Notes: generated by a model from the letters alone, not told the origin. 64,000 nt of DNA from Monodelphis domestica (GCF_027887165.1 NC_077234.1:141909857-141973856), one strand, 5' to 3'. Shown: positions 23,721 through 36,854, counted from the stretch's first letter. A program made the numbers and translations.

Positions 23721-24848
23721 TCTATCTATGAAAAAGAACAAATAGAAAAGAACTAATTTGGGCAATGAAGGCAGAATGTTTACTTAATACAACTGAAATA
23801 GGCACCAGTACTCATAGTGATATCTAAAGAAAAAGAAAGAGGCTAAAATAGATGAACACTGTGTCCTAAAATGGGTTTGATGTCTATTTACTAGATTGTG
23901 TCAAATTTAACTATATCTCTCTGTGTCATATTTGTGGTACTTACCATCAGATCAAATTTCAAGTAAAAAATGGTGAGCATGAAAACATGCATTTATTTCA
24001 CCTATTAACCTAAAAAAAAGATATAATCTACAAAGTCGCTCAAGAAGGGTAACACTAAGCAGCACTTCCATGATGAGAGTAACATATTTCCCCAATACAA
24101 GGCATCTAAGTCATTTAATCATTTTGATACAGAATTATGGCCACATTGCTGTCACAACTGGCTCTCAAAATGGATAATATTTTTGTTCCATCTGTCATTT
24201 GTTAATAGCAAAGGTTTTTAGTGTTTGATATATTTTTTCTGACGAAAATGAAATTAAAACTGGCACATTGTTATAAAAATGCCTATTTTATTGAATACAT
24301 AATCTAATTTAGAAGATGAGACTGATTTTAAAAGGTAATGTTTATGGGCATATGGGTAAACTTATATCCTTCAAATAAACAATGGAGGAGAACATAAGCT
24401 GAACACAATGCAATATAACAGTCAATTTATGATCCATAAAATGTTTGCTAACATAAAAAATCCACTTAACCTGGAGAAGGATCCTTTTTAATTTAGAGCA
24501 TATTTTTTCCTCCAAAGAAGGTATTTATAATTCCATCATTGTCACTAAAAAATCAGGATGAATAGTATGGCTACTTTGGATCCATTAAATACGCACATGC
24601 TGTATATCCAAACGCACTCTGATTTCCTTGATGTCACTCATCTATGAGTAAAAGTGACAGCTTGGTGCTATTTTATATTCAATTACATTTTAGTAGAATG
24701 GCTCTAATGGGGGAAACAAAGCAAAGATGGCTTCTAGTATATAAATATTCCCTTTTTCATTTTCCCTGAATTAAATAATATAATAATTAATGTTTTCATT
24801 TGAAGTAAACCTCACTAAGGTATATGAAGCAATATTTTAGTAACCACT

Positions 24849-25432
24849 GGTAATGGTAGTAGTCTCTCGGTAACCGAGGATGACAATTGTCTCTGTGCGT
24901 TTTCATCTATGATAGATGAGTGTGCACAAAGACACTTGTGCATGAAGGAGATTTAAGTGTAAGAGTCAATGCACAGAGACAGTCCCACTCGGCGTTGGAA
25001 GCCTGGGTCCAGTGGCACGAAAAGTCATTACACCTGGAGACTTCCTCAGCTGCATTGGATGGCCATGTTCTCTTTTGTGCTCCATCACGCCCTAAGCACT
25101 CCACAGTACTTTGCTGCATCGCCATCTCAGCCATTGAACCTTCTTGTTGGTTTCTTCCATCTGTTTGGCTGAAGCAGTCTTCACATGCTTTGTGAGCAAA
25201 GCCCTGGTTCACCAGGGGTCGACGACCCAATGGCTACTCTCACAAGGTTTAGCTGGCCTGTCGAAGCCGTTGCCCGGGGTGTGGCCGCTGCCACATGCTA
25301 GCAGCTACTGGGAGCCACAAGTGAGAGCTGGGTGTCAGGTGAGGATCAGAGGTTGCAGAGCTGCCCTAGGAGGGCATGACAAGCCCTCCATACCAGATAT
25401 ACTACCCCTTCCTGAGCACCCCATACACCCCT
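24849..25432 (-). mobile_element. GC-rich retroelement fragment with 9-base target duplication (family uncertain)
   Basis: An isolated, markedly GC-richer block with several CpGs, flanked by the identical 9-mer gtaaccact (24840-24848 and 25433-25441). On the minus strand it ends ctctcggttaccgagag-like sequence and a short actacc-type repeat, which would suit the 3' tail of an RTE-type LINE or its dependent SINE. Overlapping open frames on both strands (107 codons at 25230-24907 minus, 99 codons at 25144-25443 plus) reflect the composition and do not show a domain I can name. Confidence 0.6.
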
Positions 25433-25745
25433 GTAACCACTAAAGCATTAACAAAAATCATAAAAAGCATTATATATAAATAAGATAATTTGATGGGTAT
25501 AGAGAAAAATGTCAGGTGAAGTTTATCATCATTTTATTATGTTTCTTCAGAAAAAAACTGGAGGAGTAATGAATGATGTGACATGTATACAAAAAGTTCA
25601 GAAATGAGAAATAATTTACTAAAAGTGAATGATATGCATAACAGTACCTAAATACTTGCTAGCAGGTGTATTTGGCCTGTAGTCTTTGGTCATGCCAATC
25701 TTCAAGATTTATCAGGAGACGTGATAATTCTATGCCTATGCCAAT

Positions 25746-25810
25746 CGATAGATAGATGGAAAGATAGATAGATAGAGAGGGAGAGAGAGAGAGAGAGACA
25801 GACAGACAGC
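25746..25810. repeat. Compound GATA/GAGA/CAGA microsatellite
   Basis: Adjacent short runs of gata, ga and caga units. Confidence 0.9.
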
Positions 25811-25879
25811 ATTGTATGCTGTCTTCCCCATGAATCTGTCAACTCCATGAAAGCAAGAACTATTTTGCATTCAATTACT

Positions 25880-26200
25880 ATACTTAAAAAAATTAGGGAT
25901 AGGAAGAAAGGCAAAAGACAGTCCTTGCTCTCATAGAGTTCAGTTTAATGGAGGAGATGACATAAAGACATTTATGAACAAACGATATGTGTGTGTGTGT
26001 GAAATTGAAGATAGTCTCAAAGAGAAAATACCAAAACTGAGGAGGCCTAGGAAAGACTTCTGAAGAAAAGTAGTAAGATTTAATCTGAGATTTAAAAGAA
26101 AACTAAGGAAGTTAGGAAACAGACAAGGAAAGAGAGCATTCTAAGTATGAAGTTCCAGCATCTGGAAAATATCAAAGTCGAGAGATGGAATGTTGAGGTT
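25880..26200. repeat. Old interspersed repeat (LINE/SINE-like)
   Basis: Contains aggcaaaagacagtccttgc, tctcatagagttcagttt, then ggaaagacttctgaagaaaa and gagagcattctaagtatg, blocks that recur in mammalian interspersed repeats. A short (TG)n interrupts it at about 25987. I could not fix the family or strand. Confidence 0.4.
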
Positions 26201-27149
26201 TTAAGTTTTTATCACACAGACAGAAATTTAAAAAATATAAAACTAACATCTAAAAGGAGTATACAAAGAGACTGAAAGATAGGAAGGTGGGGAAAGGGAA
26301 AGAGCTAGGTAATAGAACCATTCAGGATTATATTGTAATTATTTTAATAAAGAATCTGTTTTGATCACCCACACTTAAAGCAACTGAAAGAGTATGGAAT
26401 ATATAATATTAAACAAATTTTAACTTTTCCTTTAATATTCTCCACAAAGGACAAATTAGTTTTTGTTATCTACTTCACTTCATGATTACAGAAAGGTTCA
26501 GCATTAATGCAAATTTTATGTTCACACTATAAATTAAAAAAAGGCAAATGTATTATACATTGGTTGCAATCAATTAGTGCTGTTAAGTAAGTCTGATAGC
26601 TTCAGGAGACTGTAGAATTGAAAATAACCTTAAAAGTAATATAGTAGCCTCACAGCAAATCTAAATGCTAATGTTTAAGCATGCTGATCTGTAGTTACAT
26701 ATTGATATATTACATGAGTATCTTATCATTAGCATAATTTATTAATAAAGCATGTACAATATACATTTTGAGTATCATTTTTATTGCTCTAATTATACAT
26801 ATTTTAAGAAACAAGAAATTATATCATGTTTCCTATGGTATTCTTTTCAGTTTTACAGTTTAATGGAGTTATTGTGTTATGTAATAATAATGCTCAAATT
26901 TATAGTGATATAATATAGTGATGAATAATAGCAAACTATTAAATTAAACTAAATTAAAACTAAAATCAAGACATTATGAATGTCTTTAGTTTTTTTTTTT
27001 TTTTACTGATGGAAAGGTATTCTTAAATGAGAAAATTGCCATTAGACCTAACTGAATCTATAAGAACATGACTCTATGTAATTTTAATGTCAATTTGTCA
27101 TCCAGAAATAATATGATGGGAAAGTTAATTTTCATTTTTATGTGGGATA
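26201..27149. other. Intergenic sequence, nothing recognised
   Basis: AT-rich, with a poly(T) run near 26990-27004 and no coding signal. Confidence 0.4.
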
Positions 27150-27395
27150 GCCAAGAGATGCAATGGCTAGAGTGATCTATGTAGAGGCAAGGGGACCTCT
27201 GTTCAAATTTGGCTTCAAATATCTATCTTGTATGCAAACATGGAAATTTGACTTACCTTTTCTATATGTCTAAGTATCCTCAATTATAAAATAGGGATAA
27301 TAATAACACCTACCTCCAAGGATTATTGTAAGAATAAAATTATATATAAAGCACATTGCAGACCCTCAGATATTATATAAATGCTAGCTATATTA
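27150..27395 (+). repeat. MIR/CORE-SINE copy
   Basis: Near-complete SINE order: atgcaatggctagagtgatc, tgttcaaatttggcttcaa, aaatttgacttaccttttc, ctcaattataaaataggga, and the tail tattgtaagaataaaat through aaagcacattgcagaccctc. Confidence 0.65.
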
Positions 27396-28190
27396 CTATG
27401 TAAACATTTACATGATTATAATTCTGATTCAAAGTTATATTAAATATAATAATATGCCAAGTCTGGAAAAAAATCACATTTTATTTATCCATATGAGTAT
27501 CATTGCAAACTTCAAAAAGAGTGCTGGTATGTCTAGCCTTTCACACATTCCCACTAGAGCGTCCTTCCAAGAAGGAAGACAGAAGGTGAAAATCTGAAGT
27601 GTCAATAGAAATAGTTGCTTAAAAGCAGTATAAAGAACTACCACCAGCTATATAAGTGACCTGACACAAAGTATTAATCATCAAATAGATAAATATGAAA
27701 AATTGCGATAAAGTGCTAGCGATGCACAGGATAGTCAATTTTTGTAATTGGAGGGCCTGAATGGATGAGGAATGGATGAATGAATAAATATGCATGTCCC
27801 TTTAGAGACCACAAGAAAATCTGTCAGTGCTTTATAATGTAACAACATGATGATCATCTTATTGTGCCAAGTAAATTATTTCTAGCAAAATTTCAAGGAA
27901 AATACTATTTACTGGTGTCAGGACAATTTACAAAAGTGTATCTTATTTTTTTTTTCTTCTGTATATATTTTTTCCCTTTCAGACACAGAGTGCATGTTTT
28001 CAGCCAGGAAACAAAATTTCCAATCAGTTTCACCTTACACTGTATTGACATAAGAAATATGTTTCATTTTCCAACAAAAATTGATAATACATCAGAGTAG
28101 CAAAGAAGGAAAGGACTGAATGAGCAATATAGACAAGGACACAAACATACCATGAGATATTTTTAAAAGTACAGAAAACAGAGATAGTCT
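27396..28190. other. Intergenic sequence, nothing recognised
   Basis: No gene found. Plus-strand frames at 27412-27597 and 27864-28100 have no recognisable features. Confidence 0.4.
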
Positions 28191-28191
28191 A

Positions 28192-28228
<37 letters not shown>

Positions 28229-28256
28229 CAGAGAGAGAGAGAGATAGAGAGAGGGA
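28192..28256. repeat. (GT)n/(GA)n microsatellite
   Basis: A GT run passing into GA repeats. Confidence 0.95.
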
Positions 28257-28742
28257 CATTTTCTAAGATGATTTTCCCTGTTCCTTTACTCTTGCATTAC
28301 TCAGTTTATCAATATTTGTATGCATTTCATGTGACATACTCTACATAGAGTTCCAAGTTTTTTTAATTTATTCATCTATTTTTCCCCTTTAAGACTTCAT
28401 TTTTATTTTTGTTGAAATTTTTATTGGTGGCATTTTCAATTTGCCATATATGTAGTTCTTAATAAACTTTCATCCCTGCCATATTACTCATAGAATATTC
28501 CGGTAACAAAGAAAAATAACTGAGCAAAGACCACAGAATTATTATAACTACAAAAACCATCTACTAGCCTATGCTCAAAGGTAGCTATGGCTACTGAGAA
28601 GAGGAAAGTGTGCTTCATCATTTGTCCTCTTGAATATATATCAGATATTTCAGTTAACAAGTTCAGATATGTTATATTAGTAGCTAGAGTGCTAGCTTCA
28701 GAGACAGAAAGACATGGATCTTTTTTGGGAAACAACAGTACT
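28257..28742. other. Intergenic sequence, nothing recognised
   Basis: No coding or repeat signal beyond chance frames. Confidence 0.4.
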
Positions 28743-28743
28743 G

Positions 28744-28744
<1 letters not shown>

Positions 28745-28795
<51 letters not shown>
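28745..28795. repeat. (GT)n microsatellite
   Basis: About 25 uninterrupted GT units. The open frames here with Cys-Val or His-Thr runs are translations of this repeat. Confidence 0.95.
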
Positions 28796-28797
<2 letters not shown>

Positions 28798-28840
28798 AGT
28801 GGGGAGACCCAATGAAACTTTGGTGAATTTCTTTGCATTA

Positions 28841-29452
28841 TTTTTTTTAATATGTTTTATTTGATCATTTCCAAGCATTATTCGTTAAAGACATAGATCA
28901 TTTTCTTTTCCTCCCCCCCACCCCCCATAGCCAACGCGTAAGTCCACTGGGCATTAGATGTTTTCTTGATTTGAACCCATTGCTTTGTTGATAGTATTTG
29001 CATTAGAGTGTTCATTTAGAGTCTATCCTCTGTCATGTCCCCTCAACCTCTGTATTCAGGCAGTTGCTTTTTCTCGGTGTTTCCACTCCCATAGTTTATC
29101 CTTTGCTTATGAATGGTGTTTTTTTCTCCTGGATCCCTGCAAGTTGTTCAGGGACATTACACCGCCACTAATGGAGAAGTCCATTACGTTCGATTATACC
29201 ACAGTGTATTAGTCTCTGTGTACAATGTTCTCCTGGTTCTGCTCCTCTCGCTCTGCATCACTTCCTGGAGGTTGTTCCAATCTCCATGGAACTTCTCCAC
29301 TTTATTATTCCTTTTAGCACAATAGTACTCCATCACCAACATATACCACAGTTTGTTCAGCCATTCCCCAATTGATGGGCATCCCCTCGTTTTCCAGTTT
29401 TGGGCCACCACAAAGAGCGCAGCTATGAATATTTTTGTACAAGTCTTTGTGT
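28841..29452 (-). mobile_element. 5'-truncated L1 with perfect 15-base target duplication
   Basis: A LINE-1 3' fragment on the minus strand. On the plus strand it starts with a T run (reversed poly(A)) and a C-rich block near 28912, and ends inside reversed ORF2 (cattccccaattgatgggc near 29364, then accacaaagagcgcagcta). The 15-mer aatttctttgcatta occurs exactly at both edges (28826-28840 and 29453-29467), showing a clean target-primed insertion. It is the best preserved L1 piece in the window. The frames it opens (for example 28985-29212 and 29489-29184) are not genes. Confidence 0.92.
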
Positions 29453-29640
29453 AATTTCTTTGCATTATAAAGCTTTCACCAACCATCAAAAGTTACAGAG
29501 AATCACTTGAAAGGCAAACTCAAGGTGGGGGGCTGGAAAACATAAGAAATGACTGGAGGGTTAGATAAAGTTTAACAATTCTCCAAGAAATAGGAAATTG
29601 GTATACTCTATAGTATATACATATGTATATGCATATGTAT

Positions 29641-29816
29641 ATATTTTTTCCTTCTCTTGCTCTTTTTATAGATGATGAAATTGAGCATATAAGATTATCT
29701 ATCTTTCCTGTGTGACACAGCTAGTATGTATCTTAGACCAGATTTGAACTCAGAAAATGGATCTTCCTGATTCCTAGGTATGGAACTCTATCCACTGTGC
29801 ATCCTAGCTGCCTCTC
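29641..29816 (-). repeat. CORE-SINE copy with tRNA-derived head
   Basis: Reversed SINE: gatgatgaaattgagcatat, tgtgacacagctagtatgta, gaccagatttgaactcagaa, then the head ctatccactgtgcatcctag and ctgcc at the right edge. Confidence 0.78.
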
Positions 29817-30039
29817 ATAAAGAATAAGTATATGTATTACAAATAAGTTCTTATAATTCTAACAAGGTTTTCTAACAATGTATATATATATATGTGTGTG
29901 TGTGTCTATGTAAACATATATATTTAACAACAATTCTAACAAAAATGGAAGGAAATACCTTTTTCTGATCAAAGTACAAGCATTGAATCTTGTGATACAA
30001 ATGAATAAACACAATCTAGCAATAATGGTCAGCACCTTC

Positions 30040-30170
30040 TCTATAACTTACTGTCTTAAAAAGAAACCTAGAACACTGAGAGATATAGTGACTTAGTGAG
30101 GGTCAGCCACCATCATATTGTCAGAAAAGAAAATTGAACCCAGATCTTTCTGACTCTTAGGTATATTTGC
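30040..30170 (-). repeat. MIR/CORE-SINE-like fragment
   Basis: Reversed pattern gtgacttagtgagggtcag, aattgaacccagatctttct, gactcttaggtat. Confidence 0.5.
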
Positions 30171-30325
30171 AACTATTATAGTAATTAATTAGAAATAATA
30201 TTTTCATTATCAGATATCTGGGTCATTTCACAAAAGAAAATATATCCTATAGAGTATTAAGATATTAAGAGTAACCATTAAAGCAATCAATGCATAAAGT
30301 ATATGGATAATTCTGACTAGATTGT

Positions 30326-30600
30326 ATATTTTTTTTAAAATTTAATTTTATTGAATAATTAAGAAAAATTTCCATGATTTATGTTCTTTCCCTCCCCTCC
30401 TCCCACCCCCCTCCCATAACTGATGCACAATTCCTCTGGGTTTTACATGTATCATTACTCAAGACCTATTTCCATATTATTGATATTTGCACTAGGGTGA
30501 TCATTTAGAGTCTATATCCCCAATCATAACTCCATCAATCCATGTGATCAAACAATTATTTTTCTTCTGTGTTTCTTCACCCACAGTTCTTTCTTATAGA
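30326..30600 (-). mobile_element. L1 3' UTR fragment
   Basis: T-rich left edge, ttccatgatttatgttcttt, a C-rich cluster near 30390-30418, then sequence matching the 3' ends of the other L1 copies here (gcactagggtgatcatttag compares with gcattagagtgttcatttag near 29001). Minus orientation. No convincing target duplication. Confidence 0.8.
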
Positions 30601-33600
30601 TTGGTCTTTAAGGAGGAAACAATTGAACAAAATTCAAAGCACATTTTAGAAAGAGAATGTTACCTATCTAATTTTATTACATATTTTATTACATCATGAA
30701 AGTGGTTACAATAAAAATTCCCCCTATTACTACATCATCCCTCCCCTAGCTTTTACCCTCCCCCCAAAAAACTATCATAAACCTTAAAAGCATATACTGT
30801 GCTAAATTATAGAAATTTGTCAGGAAGAAAGTCATCTTGACTCTTCTGAAACTAGAAAATAACCCATTTTGAATCTTTATTCTTTGTAGGAATGGACAAA
30901 ATATATTTTTAATTAAAAAGGGAAATGATCCACATCCCATTTTCAGTGAGAACCATGAATTTTTCCCCTTTGAGCAACAGAAAGGAGAAGAGATTTGTCG
31001 TTGGAAGGAATTTTTGAGATTAATTAAGCCAGTGGATATTTACTTGGGTTCCCCAATATGAACATGGTTATATTTCAAGGGTATTAATGAACTTTAATGG
31101 GGGAAATATAAATTTTATTCTACTAACCATTAACTAAAATTTAGCATTTTATTTAATTGTAATTAAAAACATATATTTTTCTGAGAAGTCTATAGATTTT
31201 ACCAGATTCCAATGAAGTCATTTATATGAGAATGGCAGAAGACTTATTTTATATGTAGCTATTTTTTACCCAAGAAATTATATTGCAGCTGGGATGACTA
31301 GAATAAAAAGATAGAACACCAGCATGCTACAGATGTTCTCAATGCGTTTTAACTCTAGAAGGGGAAGCTGAGACCTTTTAAGAAGTAAGAAATAAGCAAT
31401 CCTACAGAATGGAGGGGGAGGACTCCAGATCACTGTCATTTCAATTTTTTAAAACTGAAGTTCCAATAATGTAGAGAGGAAAAGGGAATGAGATTATTGT
31501 AACTGTGTCATTTCCTTCATCTAGGTAACTTCAAGAGTTGAAAGACAGGCAGGAGAAAAAAAAAAAGATTCTAAATCAAAGAACACACTCCCTGGCAAGA
31601 GATTCGTAGGATACCCATTTTACATAGGGTTACATTGACTTTCCAAATGTCTTATTTCACTTTGATTCTCTTACTGAGGGGGTAGGATTTCTTAATTCTC
31701 TAAAAATATCTTTTCACTTTCTATAATCAATGTGTTCTGAAAAAATAGATTTCAAATATTCCAAATGTGTGGGGGTTCTGTGGGTAGTGTGGTTTGTGTG
31801 TGTGTGTTTGTGCATGTGTGTGTCTTTTAGTTTTTATTGTTGTATTTTAATAAGGCATTACATGACAATGATTGAGGATCCACAGAGAAATCAAGAAGTT
31901 CTCACCACTGGAATTCTTCACTGGATAGGAACTTGAGTTGAACAAAGGATATCTTATTGATATATAACACAAAGAAAAGATTAAGTGACTCTAGACCAAA
32001 AAAGATACTTAGATACAGCCTGAAGTATCAGTGTTTTATTGTGAAGATGTGGAGTAAGTAGACAACTGCAGTGGCTTCTTTTGAAGACACTGATATCATG
32101 GAAAGGTCTTTGCCATTGTTCTCTTTGACTAGATTAAGAGAAAGAATTTTGAATTCCTGATAATAGGTATGAGTGTTAACTCAGGGAAATTCAAACCTAG
32201 GGAGACACTTCAGTGAACAAGCTGGGAAAGAGTAGCTTTCTTCATAGGTCAAGATAGAAAAAATGGCCAAATTTTTTCTTCAGTCAAATACCTCCATACT
32301 CCAATCATGGGAGTTGCATACAAGCAAGGAAAATGAAGCCAAAAAATCAATTGAATTCCCTCTCCAAACTCTCTATCACTTTTAAGATAGTGATTCTTTT
32401 TTATATATCTAAGTCATAAATATGGGAATAAGAAAATATTGAAAAAGGTTTATGTCATAAATTGAATAATTTGAGGAAGTTAGGACTTAGTCAATATTTG
32501 CTGTCCCTTATCTAAAGAATCATTACTAAAGCAATTAAGTATGTGCTATCCTAAAAGTATTACTTAAACAGGCAATGTTTGAAGAGGATGAGAATGGCCA
32601 TGATCATGTGGATATGAAAGGAAAGTACAATAATACTAGAAAATTGATATTTTTACAGAATATAGGTATTGATTTCTCCCACCCATCTTCTTCTAGATTC
32701 AAATTCAGCTTGAATGGATGTTGTTAATTAAAAACAGCAACATCAACAACTTAGTTCCAGAAGCAAGTAGAATCAAGCCTTTTGATGGCTGCTGTAGACT
32801 TTAAATGAGAATATGGGAAACATTCTACTATTCCACATAATAATATTGATTGATCTACTTCTCCCTTGGAATCAAAATTTTTGAGATAGATATGTCCTGA
32901 TCCAAATATTTTAATTTGTGGTTAAAGAGAAACTGAAATCCAGAGAAATTAAATGACTCCTATTAGTCACACAACTAGATAATGGCAGATTAAGAAAATA
33001 ATATAAACTTCTAGATTATTACTTCAGGCTTCTGTCCACTGCTGTATCAATTATTTCTTTCTGAAGAGGAGAAGAATATGTTTGAAGAAAAATGAAGTTC
33101 ACTGTTTAAGCTCATATTCATGAAATATCTACTAAGAGTAAGGCAAGAGGCAGCATGCTTTTAGAAATTAAAATGATGATTTGTTTTTAAGACTCGCCTT
33201 AAACATGACCATGTACAAGTAAGTTAAGCATTTATTTCACAACATAATTCTTATGACAACAGTTTCTAATAAGAATCAATAGAAGAATCTCTATGCTTAG
33301 GTGTTTTATTACATCACAAAATTAGCCAACCATGAAACTCCATCAATCCATGACATTCTGTAAATGGAGCCCCAAGAAGGAATGTCTTAATAGAAGAAAG
33401 AAAATGGTGGGAAATACAGAAGCTGGTTCATCTGCTATCAGATGTGGTTGGTTCATCAATAAGTTTTCATTTATATGTCTTTGTTACAAGAGATTTTTTC
33501 CATGAAATGTTAGGAAAGGTATTAAGAAATAACTCTAGTATGAATATAAATATATGTATGGACAAATAATTACATAAATAAATGCATGAGGAGACCACAA

Positions 33601-36045
33601 AAAACAGAAGGGGATAATGGCCTTTTCCAGGTGAGGAGCAAGAAAATCATTATAAAGATAATATGATTACCACTGGGGAAAAAAAAAGCTTTAAAATAGG
33701 TAAAATAAATGGAATGAATTTAATCACAGGGTCTTGAGTGAACAGAGACAAGAAGAAAATACTGAACAAACTCTTGGGTGCAGTATCTAACCAGGCTATC
33801 TTGATTGAAGAACAGAATATTTGACATGAGGTAGGGACATGGTAGACAGCTTTTGGATAAGATTGAAGATGGGTAGATGGGTATATAGCTATGGGTGCCT
33901 AGTATAGGCAGGTGGACCAGACAAAATGGATTGGGAATTTCTGACCCATATCACATAGCTGGCAGAGAGGCAGGATATGGTTATGGTAGTCAGTTACAAC
34001 CATCTGGCTTTATGCTTTGGATCTCTCTCTGCTATAAATAGAACAGGGAAGAAATTTTTGATTTATATGCTAGATAATTTCATTTTTCAGAAGGTGAAGG
34101 AAGTGACCAAGAGTAGCTATTCTGGACTTTATTCTGACTCAGAAGGAAGAATTGTTTAATGAAATATGAATGACTGACATCTCAGGAGGAAGCAATTATG
34201 TCATCTTAGAAATTGTGAATGGAGAAAAGGTTACTTGAAACAATATAACATGTTTTCTAGACTTTGGGAAGAAAATTTTCAAAGATAAAGAATAAATTAA
34301 GTCCTAGGATCTGACTTTATAAATGAAATTGGTCCAAGGGGGAAGGAAAGTTTTCAAGAATAAATCCTGATAATATAGTCACAGATGATTAAAGTGAGAA
34401 AGACAATGGTAGTAGTGAGCATTTAAGATATCAAGAAAACTAAATATTCATTACTAATATTAGTACACAAATTGATAGGAAAAGCATGTGTAGACACTTG
34501 AGGAAAAGTATGAAAGAATAGCAAATTCCTGTGCAGCAAATGGCATTACCTCATTCTCTCTGTATGAGTCTAATTACCTGAACCTTTCTGACAGGCTGTA
34601 TAGCTGAGCAATTGGGTATATCTTTCTTTAATGCTATTGGCTCAAAATCCCTTCTGATGTGTCTCCATCCAATTTAATCAATTAAATTTGATTTACTTTT
34701 AAAGGAATAATTATTTCAAATATATAAAAAAAGCAGGAATACTCATATTCCCCAAAATTTGTGTGAGGGACATACTCCCCTCATAACACTTTAATTTCTG
34801 GAGTGATTCGGCCCTTATTTAAAATTTCTACCCAGTATTTGTCCCACCAAGATTACATTTAAATACAATTTAGTTTCCTACTTGATTCTGCTGATTTGGA
34901 TCTCAAAGGTCATTCAGGGCCTTGACTAAGGACCAAATGGCCACAAAATCCATTATAGATTCTACAGGTCTCCTGGTGGTTCACTTTCCTTTCTTTTGAA
35001 AGCTCACAATTGTGTAACCCTCTCTCATATCAAATATGTAGAAGCAGGAAAAATATACAGATATATGCAAATAAACAAAAGTCAGAGGTCTTTTGGCCTA
35101 GCACGGGAAGAATCCAAGAGGGAGTCTCTTACTTTATTCATTCTCTTCTTTCACCAAAATGCAGCCAGGAAGAAAGAAGTCAAACTAAAATAAAAATAAC
35201 TCTTTATTAATAACCAGTGTTTTCTGAATGTTTGACCAAATTTTAGAATTTTCATGCTTGGCAAATCTCTCCAAGACTCTTCTATTACACATGATCATGT
35301 TTTTCAGGAAGCAGGCTACTCAGGCTCTTTTATATGAGGGATTACATTTATCCACATTCTGATCTATGTTCCTAGCACCCTTATTATACTTGTAAGAATC
35401 TTGACTGTATGACTTCTAAGCTAAGTAATAGTTTAAAATCTCAATATGATTCTTAAATCTTAAATGTTCAAGACAATTAAAACCCATTAAAATTACTACT
35501 TTAGGAGGAAAAAGAAAAGATAAAAACCTTTTAAAATAAAAAAAGAGTAACAGAGAATCATTCTATTTTAGAAGTGTGGTTCTTTTTTTTTTTTTTTACT
35601 CATTCACAGAAATAGAACTAGGAAGGAAAGAACTGAATTGATTAACAGGAATAGGAAACCCAAGACAATTTAAGAACTGAGAAGAGAGCACCAATTTACA
35701 TTTTAGGAATCATAGTCTCCTGTTTAAGATAAACTCTATTCCAGGATACTGATGAAACTTTCACTTATAACTATGGAGCTTCATGTTTGAGGACATGGGA
35801 AAGGTATTGTATTCCTGGAAAGGAAATGGACATATAATACCATAATATTTTATAATGAATGAAGATGAATATTTTTAAATAGAGAGTACTTAACAAAGTC
35901 ACATTACTAAATGGTTTCTTTCTGAGGACTTTGAAAATGAATAAGAGATGAGAAGTAGCCAACACTGATAAAAACCGACAACTACAACAACAAAAACCAA
36001 TAAAAAATTTCTAAGGCTTACCAGTCTCATTTGTAACTTAATCCA
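30601..36045. other. Long unclassified interval
   Basis: About 5.4 kb of AT-rich DNA without host exons. One SINE-like remnant is listed at 32900-33050. Short (GT)n and poly(A)/poly(T) runs occur (near 31795-31815 and 35582-35597). Open frames of 60-68 codons (for example 31730-31936, 33977-34159, 34996-35193) carry no recognisable domain. Confidence 0.4.
32900..33050 (-). repeat. MIR/CORE-SINE-like fragment
   Basis: Reversed SINE pattern gaaactgaaatccagagaaa, ttagtcacacaactagataa, then caggcttctgtccactgctg. Confidence 0.5.
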
Positions 36046-36733
36046 TTTTTTGGCAGTTTAGTTTTTATTTCATAATCATAAATTTAACTCTGTTGTCTAG
36101 TCAGGCTTGTGGAAGGAAAAGGGAAATGAAATCCAAAGAGAATTGCAGCAAGTAAGAGTACAAGGATAACAGGGTATAAGAGCAGCTGGTTCTCTCTCCA
36201 GCTACAGAGGAATGGTTTGCTGACAAAAAAAAATTATTATGTTTGTCCACACTCAGCAATGGTGATCTTCTTGCTGGTCTTGCCATCCCAAGAAACCAAA
36301 TGCTCCATAGCTTTTGCAATGTTCATGCCTTCTTTCACTTGGCCAAAAACCACATGCTTTCCATACAACCAAGCAGTCTTCGCAATACAGATGAAAAACT
36401 GGGAGCCATTTGTGTTGAATCCAGCATTTGCCATGGATAAGATGCCAGGGTCAGTATGCTTCAGGATGAAGTTCTCATCAGCAAATTTCTCCCCATAGAT
36501 GTACTTGCCACCAGTGCCCTTATGGCAAGTGAAGTCACCGTCCTGGCACATAAACCCAGGAATGATTCTGTGAAAGCAGGATCCCTTGTAACCAAATCCC
36601 TTTTCTCCAGTACTCAGAACCCATAAGTTTTCTGCTGTCTTTGGAATCTTGTCTGCAAAGAGTTGGAAAGTAACCTGGCCCAGGGGCTCATTTTCAACAA
36701 CAAGATGTTGAAGTACACATTTGGGGTGTCCAT
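36046..36733 (-). pseudogene. PPIA: Cyclophilin A (PPIA) processed pseudogene
   Basis: Cyclophilin A is a cytosolic peptidyl-prolyl isomerase of about 165 residues. The minus strand encodes nearly the whole protein without introns. An ATG at 36733-36731 starts the N-terminus, a 2-base insertion near codon 11 shifts the frame, and the frame then stays open to a stop near 36239. Family residues still visible include HRIIPGF, GTGGK, SQFF, the Trp in AWLYGKH, and ITIAECGQ. Substitutions from the expected sequence are many and the last residues differ. The 3' UTR is retained down to an aataaaaactaaa signal (36062-36074 reversed), and a short T run (reversed poly(A)) follows near 36047. Lack of introns plus the 3' UTR show it came from mRNA by LINE-driven reverse transcription. 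No parent-gene promoter is present. Confidence 0.93.
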
Positions 36734-36854
36734 GGCCACAGATGGTTGGGATGGGTGTGCCAGTGGAGGCAGACAGAGGTGGTGGAGCTCAGTGTCTGGC
36801 AGACCAAACTGTAACCATGAAAATATGGTTTCTAAGACTGTGCATTGCCCAAAC

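Larger units (their letters stand above)
20741..24848. other. Long unclassified interval with two SINE-like remnants
   Basis: No host exon or coding frame is visible in about 4.1 kb. Two degenerate SINE-like pieces are listed separately (22790-22905 and 23550-23720). The 100-codon minus-strand frame at 23358-23056 has no motif I recognise. Confidence 0.4.
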
